Source of the DNA: Haematobia irritans
Taxonomy: Eukaryota; Arthropoda; Insecta; Diptera; Muscidae
DNA: 64,000 bases
Assembly: GCF_050003625.1 (NCBI RefSeq)
Contig: NC_134399.1
Coordinates: forward strand, 222,326,975-222,390,974
Direction: 5' to 3'
In this document: positions 56,806-64,000 of the stretch, one piece after another
Layout of the letters: every line of letters begins with the position of its first letter
Position numbering within the stretch: the stretch's first letter is position 1
Program-made: the position numbers and the translations under genes
Notes under the pieces: generated by a model
What the model was told of the DNA's origin: nothing
The model's input: only the letters and a program-made list of their open reading frames with translations
The model's database searches: none

Positions 56806-58386
56806 TATCCCATCAGATCACAAATTATGGGCTCATTATTGACTGTTTGTAAATGGGCTATTTTAACTCTTAGGACTATTTTTGTGGCATTCTATAGAAG
56901 CGATTTACCAATAAATTAGTTAATTCTAACTAATGCAAAAACCATCAGTGGGTAATGTCTTCACATTTGCACTGTTATTAATAACAGCTGCTGTTAATGT
57001 AGACATTTAATAAGGTGATTTCAACCAATCAGCATAAATTAACCATAAGATCTGTTCATTGAGATATCGCAATGATTTTTATGTTCATGTTAATTTAGCA
57101 AAAAATGTTACTGTCACATTTAATCTGTGGTGAGAAATGTGTTTTATACATTTTTGATACCCCACATCACTAAGTGGTTTCACTATAACAACTTTGACCT
57201 AATAATAAAGACTATGCAAACTAAACTTTAGAACACCCTTAATACAAAATATTAAGGGCATTTTTTCCAAAAAAGACATTTTAATTGAAAGTTAATTTGT
57301 AGCCTTTTTTAGAAATGTTTTTCATATAATTTAGGGTACGAATATTTGACATTTACTTTCTTCCTTTAGATATATAAGGTAATTTTTCTTAAAGTAAAGC
57401 AATAATTTTTTAATTAACTGAAATATTGAATCGTTGAATAAAGATAAAAAGCTAAGATAAGGTATTGAAATTCTTTCTAAAAATCCTTTACTTTGATGTA
57501 TATGTTATTATTTGAAGCTTGTTAATCCACAATCCAAAGATTCTTTATCTTAGTAATTTAAAATTTATTTCTTTAAATCAAAAATATTTTGCTTTAAGGA
57601 AAATTTTCAAAGACATACGGAATCATCGGTCTACTTGTTAATATAGCTACCATATTGACCGATTTTACTTCTTGAGCATCTAGAATTGGAAAATTTCATC
57701 AGATTCTAACGTACAAAATTGAAATTTTCATCTGATTTAATTTTTAAATAGTGTATTAATTTGAATGATTATTCAACCTAATTTTAGGACAATATTAAAG
57801 TCATTTTTTTTTAAATAAAAAAATTTTATTAAAAGAAAGTTTCTGATTTTAGCTTTAAAAATGTTTTTCTTGCAGTTTAGTAGAGCATTTGTGAAATGTG
57901 CATCCTCCGTCAAAGTCGTATGGCTTTGAAGTAAGGCAAATTTCCCTTACATTGAATCTTGGGATTATATTTATTTTGAGGATTTTGCGTTTTCGGTTTA
58001 AATTTTTTGTTGCAATAAGATTTTTTGTTACTTTAAAGTAGTTGTTATAATTCTGATACTTAAACTGATGGCATTAGCTGTCAATGCTTTATTAGTTTTT
58101 CTTTTTTATATTTTTATCTTGCATTTGCTATAAGATCAAGATAATCGATAAATAAATAATTTTGATGTTTAATCTGACATTTCTTTCTACATATATGAAT
58201 AGTTTTATTAATATATCGCAAAGACAGAATGAAAATTCGATAAATGAGATTTGTGTCCCAATTTTTTAATTTAAAAATTTTTGTATCCAAGTAAACATTT
58301 TTTGAGTGTATAAGAAGAAAATCCCATTACGAGAGATGTAGTACTACAAACATTTATTTATCTATTAAAAAATTGAAAACCCTAGT
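56806..58386. other. AT-rich sequence, possibly intronic
   Basis: No gene, SINE, MITE or minisatellite recognised. TTTAAAG/CTTTAAAT-rich debris only. Confidence 0.35.
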
Positions 58387-58695
58387 AAATTATGATATGG
58401 GAGCCTCCGTGGTGCAATGGTTAGCATGCACATCCTGCATACATAGGGTCGTGTGTTCAACGCCAGTTTCAACCGAACACCAAAAAGCAGTCTCAGTAAT
58501 GCTGGTGATATTCCGAAGTGTTTCAAAGCAGCTCTAAGTGGTTTTGTTAAGTGTGGAGCACCGTTCGGACTCGGCTATAAAAATTAGGTCCCTTGTACTA
58601 GAGCTAAACGTAGAATCGGGCAGCACTCAGTGATAAGAGAAAAGTTCACCACTGCGGATTACAATGGACTGAGTAGTCTAAGTCTAACATCGGGC

Positions 58696-59458
58696 TGCAA
58701 CTATACACTAAAAAAAGTGAAATCTTTATTTCACTAAAGCCAATTTAACTTTATTTTAGTTCATGAAATTATTATGTTTCGAGAAAGTTTCCTTTACTGT
58801 AATAATTATTTGCGTACGTTAGTTAACCCTCTAATGCCCCAATTTTTTCCCAGCTGATTAAATTTTCAATGTTAACGACACAAAAGCAAGAGAACTAAGC
58901 AAGAAAAATTTATACGGTAAAATTCAGCATATACTGCAAAGCCTCTTGAATAGTTTCAAATAAGTTTTCTTTTTATTTTGCCCATTTTTGTTGTCTTAAG
59001 GTGTGTTTTACTAAAAGCTTCCTTATTAAATGGAGCCCGCCTAAAGGCGGGCTTGGGCATTAGAGGGTTAAATTTACTAACCGGAAAAAATTATACACAA
59101 ATTAAGCAAAAAGATTTACTAAATTCGTACTTCTCACAAAATAGTTCATTATTTCTTTAAATTTGTAAATTTTACGAAAAATGTGTCCATCATGGACTTC
59201 GTATGTCACAAAGGACATTCTTGCATTTTTTAACTCCAATTTTTTACAAACTACAAAAATTTCTTTAACAAGTAAAAAAATTAATTAAGTCTAATAAATT
59301 TTCTTGAATTTGTCGAAAAATATTTACTTATTTTTGTGATATCGGCGTGATGGTAGCGTTGGATACCGTTTAGTTAAAATTTTCTAAAAATATTCGAAAT
59401 TTTCTAGAATTAACAAAAAGTTTTCTTCCTGGTGGGTTCACTGTTTTTCTCAGTGTAC
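58696..59458. mobile_element. TIR element nested in the SINE
   Basis: Left ACACTAAAAAAAGTGAAATC, right GTGAACCCACCAGG-type end (minus strand ACACTGAGAAAAACAGTGAA). Related to 21092-21420. It is itself interrupted by a TTAA MITE at 58823-59071. Confidence 0.7.
58823..59071. mobile_element. TTAA-flanked MITE (piggyBac-like), 249 bp
   Basis: Exact inverted ends CCCTCTAATGCCC / GGGCATTAGAGGG with TTAA on both sides (58823-58826, 59068-59071). A perfect GCCCGCCTAAAGGCGGGC hairpin lies next to the right end (about 59036-59053). Confidence 0.88.
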
Positions 59459-59482
59459 CTAACCTAACCTAAATTATGATAT

Positions 59483-62020
59483 TAAATGTAGGAGGTATTA
59501 ACAAAAATGGTTTTCGACCTAAGCATTATTTTATCAAAAAATATTTGATTCAATGTAATTAACTAGGCTTCTACATATAAAAGTGTTTGTCATGAACGGG
59601 AACCCAAATTTTTTTGTGACTCTCTATAAGGTTTTTTTTTGCATATTAGAATCTAATGTTCTTTTAGTGGAATTTTGTCTTTAATGTAGAGTCGTAATTT
59701 TAAACTTTCTGGATCGAAAGTTTTTTTATAGCAGAATCTAACGATTCAAATCTATAGTGGGAGGGTACTTAAACTTCGACTCGGCCCAATAAAGGGTGGT
59801 TAGGAATTGTTTAAAATAATGCATTTATATTACGTAACATTGTCCTTTTCACCTTAAACCATGCCTATATTATTTTTATTATCCCCTTAAATGGGGGAGG
59901 GCAATGTCTTCAATGATCACGAAATTAATTTTGCTGTTTTATTTTCTAAAAGCCAAAGTTGGCTATGAAAATTGGCGATAACATGTTCATTTTCTTGCTT
60001 GCTGGTCTACCTGTCCTGCTTACCACACTCCCTACTATTTGCGAATAATTTAATTATTGTTTAAATGTTAATTAAAACACCTTTTGTTGTTACTCTTTTT
60101 TTTGTTTTTTGTTATTTTCCTCTTCATCATCAGTGGCTGTAAATTGTTTTCTGTTGTTAAGTTTTTTTTTGCGTTTATTAGGTTTTTGAATTTTTTTATG
60201 CAACAAACTGCAACTTTACGTTTGGATGGTGTGGTTTGGGTCTTTCCATCAAAGTGATTAGGAGAAAGAAGAGGATAGAACCGTGGAGGGCAAAGAATCT
60301 CGGGAAGGCCTTAGTAAGAATTTATGAGAACAACAACATGGCATAGTAATCAAGAGAGTGAGTTACAATATGAATAAGTGATCAAAGCTTTTATGAGCTG
60401 GTGTTAGAGTAATCGTCCGGGGGTATGAAAATAAAAACGAATGTGCCAAAGAAAAACAGCAAAATATACTTTATAACTTGACAGACACGCATTTGGCACT
60501 AATTGCATAAAATATAACAACAACAAAAAAAATTAAATTAAACAAAACACAATCAAGCACTATATGGGTAAACCAAAGAAACGTGCATTGTTAACACTCG
60601 TCGCCTATACTCCTCATTCACTCTCTTCATTTACGCGCATACACTCGCGATTGCTTGGCTAACACCAACACAACGGATCACTCTTGAATACCAGCAATAG
60701 TGTACGTAACTCGTAACAACTACGATACGAGTACGACATACTCCTCGACCAATAATGCATTCGTTAAGTGAGTGTTGTTGTTGTTTTAGTTGCTGCTGTT
60801 GTTTGAAAGAAAAGTCGTTAATTAGTGGAAAAAGGCTTTGCTTAAGCGTTAATTAAGTTTTGTTCAAATGACTTCGATGGCGGTGGCGGCAACTATGTGT
60901 GTGCTACCGCCACATATCGTTCATTGTAAATATTGGATTGGAAGTGTTCCTAGCCGCCACCACTCACAACTGAAAACCAATAAGAAATTGCCAGTTCGCC
61001 AATAAGACGAAGAAAACAAGTAACAAAAAAAAAAAATAATTATTCGTGTTTAAACATACACACACACATTTATGTCTAAGTACATGCATACATATGAGGA
61101 ATAACATCCATACGTTCCTTTTGTCTGTCCTCTTGTAAATTTTACATGGTCACCAATCATCATGGGTAAATGTGTGCGAGGTGTAGATGTATGTCAGCAG
61201 CAGTAGCTAGCCTGATTTTGCCATTTCCATTAATTAAAATTCAATTCGTTTTTTTGTGTTAATGTGAAAATAGAGTTGTACCACACCAATCTCACACGCG
61301 CACCTCACAAACGCACATACTCACATGCATCAGCCTCATTCATATATCACTCGTTTACTCTGTGATTATTTACCATTATTTAGTATGCCATAAATCCAGT
61401 TTAGTTAATTTGTTTTCAAATTAATCACTTATTATTGCCAACGAAATGTCCAAGAAAAACTGAGCAATTCATTTAATAACATCCTGTTATTAATTAATAA
61501 AAAAACTTAAGTTCGCTATATATCATTATAAGATACATTTAAAATATTCAGATAGTTTGCTGATAGAGGAGGTTGTACGAATTTATGTGGTTGGTTTAGT
61601 TGGGCTAAATGTGACGATTGATTGAAAGCTAAATTCCCACATGTATGTTTGAGGTGTAACGCAATAATGTGACTAAGCCCACTTTCTACAAATTTAAACA
61701 ATAATACAATTTTGTAGAATTTAATGAAGTACACAGAAAAAATCCATAGTTCAAAAAATAAAAATAATTAAATTTTATTATGTTTTTCGAAATTAATGGA
61801 ATCTTATTTTATTAAGTATATCTCAAACATTTTATGAACTAAACGTGGGTATAAAGTTCAATGATCGTACACATAAGTTCAATATGAACTAAATCAAAAG
61901 AACATTTTACTTTTTCGGTGTCAATCGCTATATTGTTTTATTTTTAATTTTCTCGGACAAAATCAAAAAATGTTGGAAATAACTCAATTTTTTTTAGATT
62001 AGATTAGTTCAAATTGACCA
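59483..62020. other. low-repeat stretch, no confirmed gene
   Basis: Mostly repeat-free. 60540-61300 has more balanced composition, with TACGATACGAGTACGAC and GTTGTTGTTGTTTTAGTTGC tracts, and could be regulatory or a 5' UTR. A 45-codon open frame (60868-61005) starts with MTSMAVAATMCVLPPHIVHC; coding status is uncertain. Confidence 0.35.
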
Positions 62021-62029
62021 AATTTGACA

Positions 62030-62740
62030 CGAATTATGACCTTCAAGCAGACGACGAAGCCATCACACGATGCACAAAAGTGCCTTAGCGGTATTTTGCC
62101 CCACTTCCGTATAAGCGCCGTTTTTGAGATGGTCGAAAATTTGGTATTTGTTAGTGCCGATCTTGCTCTCCAAACTTACCCAGTCCAGCGGATTGAGATC
62201 CGGAGAGTTTGGTGCTGAGTCCATTGCCTGTGGCCGAAATATTTGTCTCTCTAAGGCTTCAAATTGTCTTTAGGATATTTTCCGGATAATATTCACATTC
62301 ATTTTGCTCTCACAGTCGATGAATACGAGCGGGGAGCGACCATCAGCCATTACGGCGGCCAATATTTAACATCGTTGGCGCTTGAATTCTGGTACCCAAT
62401 CAAAGGTGTACGTTTTCAGCTGACATCTATGTGATAAGTAAACCCGATCATTTAATGTGTGTTCATAAACTACCCAATTTGAAATGGTTTTTTAATCGAA
62501 GAAAAATAATTCGGTATCTAGCCACTTTCATTCAAGAAAAGCAATTCATTGGCTCTTCCCAATGTGACATGGTTTGTGCATCTGTGACCCCCTGCACTTG
62601 TTGGAAACTCAGTGGCTTTAATCTTAACTCATTTTCAAAATGAGTCTAACTTTGTTTGTGGATCGGCGATCGCTTGCACTTTTTGCAGCTTCAATGGCTG
62701 CAGTCCAAGTACATTTTTCAATGCAATGCAACAGTAAGAA
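62030..62740 (-). pseudogene. mariner transposase remnant, second lineage
   Basis: Minus-strand translation in mixed frames gives AAIEAAKSASDRRSTNKVRL then ILKMS near the right, NDRVYLSHRCQLKTY, AAVMADGRSPLVFIDCESKM and NSPDLNPLDW (last catalytic Asp region) toward the left. Same protein family as 51503-52445; stops and shifts throughout. Confidence 0.75.
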
Positions 62741-64000
62741 TTCTACCAAAAATTGTAGATTTCTTACTGTTTGGTAGAATTCTTGATGTTTTGGTAGATT
62801 TTGCAAAATATACCTCTCCAAATAAGAGGTACATCAATTTTCTAAAGGAATATAATTTTGACCAATTTTTCCATAGAAAACAAACCTTGACAAAAATTTC
62901 TATAGAAATAAAATGTTGACAATATAGAAATAAAATTTTAACAAAAATTTTTATAGAAATAAAATTTTGAGAAAATTTCCTATAAAAATAAAATTTTGAG
63001 AAAATTTCCTATAGAAATAAAATTTTGAGAAAATTTCCTATAAAAATAAAATTTCGAGGAAATTTTCTATCGAAATAAAATTTTGACAAAATTTTCTATA
63101 GAAATAAAATTTTGACAAAATTTTCTATAGAAATAAAATTTTGACAAAATTTTCTATAGAAATACATTTTTGACAAAATGTTCTATAGAAATAAAATTTT
63201 GACAAAATTTTCTATAGACATAAAATTTTGACAACATTTTCTATAGAAATAAAATTTTGACAAAATTTTCTATAGAAGTAAAATGTTGACAAATGTTCTA
63301 TAGAAATAAAATTTTGACAAAATTTTCTATAGAAATAAAATTTTGACAACATTTGCTATAGAAATACATTTTTGACAAAATGTTCTATAGAAATAAAATT
63401 TTGACAAAATTTTCTATAGAAATAAAATTTTGACAAAATTTTCTATAGAAATAAAATTTTGACAAAATTTTCTATAGAAATAAAATTTTGACAAAATTTT
63501 CTATAGAAATAAAATTTTGACAAAATTTTCTATAGAAATAAAATTTTGACAAAATTTTCTATAGAAATAAAATTTTGACAAAATGTTCTATAGAAATAAA
63601 ATTTTGGCAAAATTTTCTATAGAAATAAAATTGTGACAAAATTTTCTATAGAAATAAAATTTTGACAAAATTTTCTATAGAAATAAAATTTTGACAAATG
63701 TTCTATAGAAATAAAATTTTCTATAGAAATAAAATTTTGACATTTTCTATAGAAATACATTTTTTACAAAATTTTCTATAGATATAAAATTTTGACAAAA
63801 TTTTCTATAGAAATAAAATTTTTACAAAATTTTCTATAGCAATAAAATTTTGGCAACATTTTCTATAGAAATAAAATTTTTAGAAAATTTTCTATAGAAA
63901 TAAAATTTTGATAAAATTGTCTAGAGAAATAAAATTTTGACGACATTTTCCATAGGGATAAAATTTTGATAAAATTTTCTATAGAAATAAAATTTTGACA
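62741..64000. repeat. 29-bp minisatellite array, at least 1.15 kb, runs off the window
   Basis: A flank with AGAATTCTACCAAAAATTGT and TTTGGTAGAATTCTTGATG precedes about 38 copies of the 29-bp unit AATAAAATTTTGACAAAATT+TTCTATAGA. The central part (63400-63600) is almost perfectly regular; the left part carries GAG and CCTATA variants. Continues beyond 64000. Confidence 0.95.

Larger units (their letters stand above)
58399..59470 (+). mobile_element. old SINE split by a nested TIR element
   Basis: The head GGGAGCCTCCGTGGTGCAAT and most of the body lie at 58399-58695. The tail CCTAACCTAACCT resumes at about 59458. A 12-bp duplication AAATTATGATAT flanks the whole (58387-58398 and 59471-59482), proving the two parts are one insertion. 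Confidence 0.85.

Noticed and set aside
62741..64000. CRISPR-like regular 29-bp repeats
   Set aside because: Repeats are contiguous with no unique spacers, in a eukaryotic genome; this is a minisatellite.

Overview
The window looks like a piece of a higher-fly (calyptrate, probably muscid: Musca/Stomoxys/Haematobia-like) nuclear genome. The reasons are spliced genes with short GT-AG introns and strong AT bias, fly-like versions of SPT2, histidyl-tRNA synthetase and Rad23, and a very heavy load of dispersed repeats: tRNA-derived SINEs, TTAA-flanked MITEs, mariners, a BEL/Pao retrotransposon, and 29-bp TTTCTATAGAAATAAAA-type minisatellites. The species call is inference; the fly call is firm.

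Layout: (1) 224-2201 (+), the 3' part of an SPT2 histone-chaperone gene in five visible exons. (2) 2.2-7.8 kb, repeats, including a terminal-inverted-repeat element (4629-7795) whose core is a tandem array of about 385 bp units. (3) 8089-17714 (+), HisRS with two alternative first exons: a cytosolic WHEP-domain exon at 8089 and a mitochondrial-presequence exon at 15713, both joining in phase 0 to a common body at 16026. The 7.8-kb first intron is packed with MITEs and a SINE. (4) 18090-18386 (+), one coding exon of an unidentified basic/proline-rich protein. (5) 18674-19828 (-), complete Rad23. (6) 20.5-42.8 kb, a transposon graveyard centred on a three-layer nest: a mariner (25124-35591) carries a 153-bp-repeat element inside its transposase and an apparently very young BEL/Pao retrotransposon (27458-35447) near its 5' end, each boundary readable from terminal repeats or target duplications. 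LINE fragments and MITEs follow. (7) 43113-43919 (+), a second Rad23-type gene lacking the C-terminal UBA domain and ending in an acidic tail. (8) 44-64 kb, no confident coding gene: SINEs, MITEs, two remnants of a second mariner lineage, four minisatellite blocks (the last runs off the window), and a low-repeat stretch around 55.25-56.8 kb that resembles a long untranslated first exon ending at a splice donor.

The host genes are housekeeping (chromatin, translation in two compartments, ubiquitin-receptor/DNA repair) and are not obviously one pathway. The most unusual points are the truncated Rad23 paralogue, the two-promoter HisRS, the 385-bp array with preserved intron-like signals, and a recurrent GAG(A/C)CAA motif spread through the untranslated leader of the BEL/Pao element.
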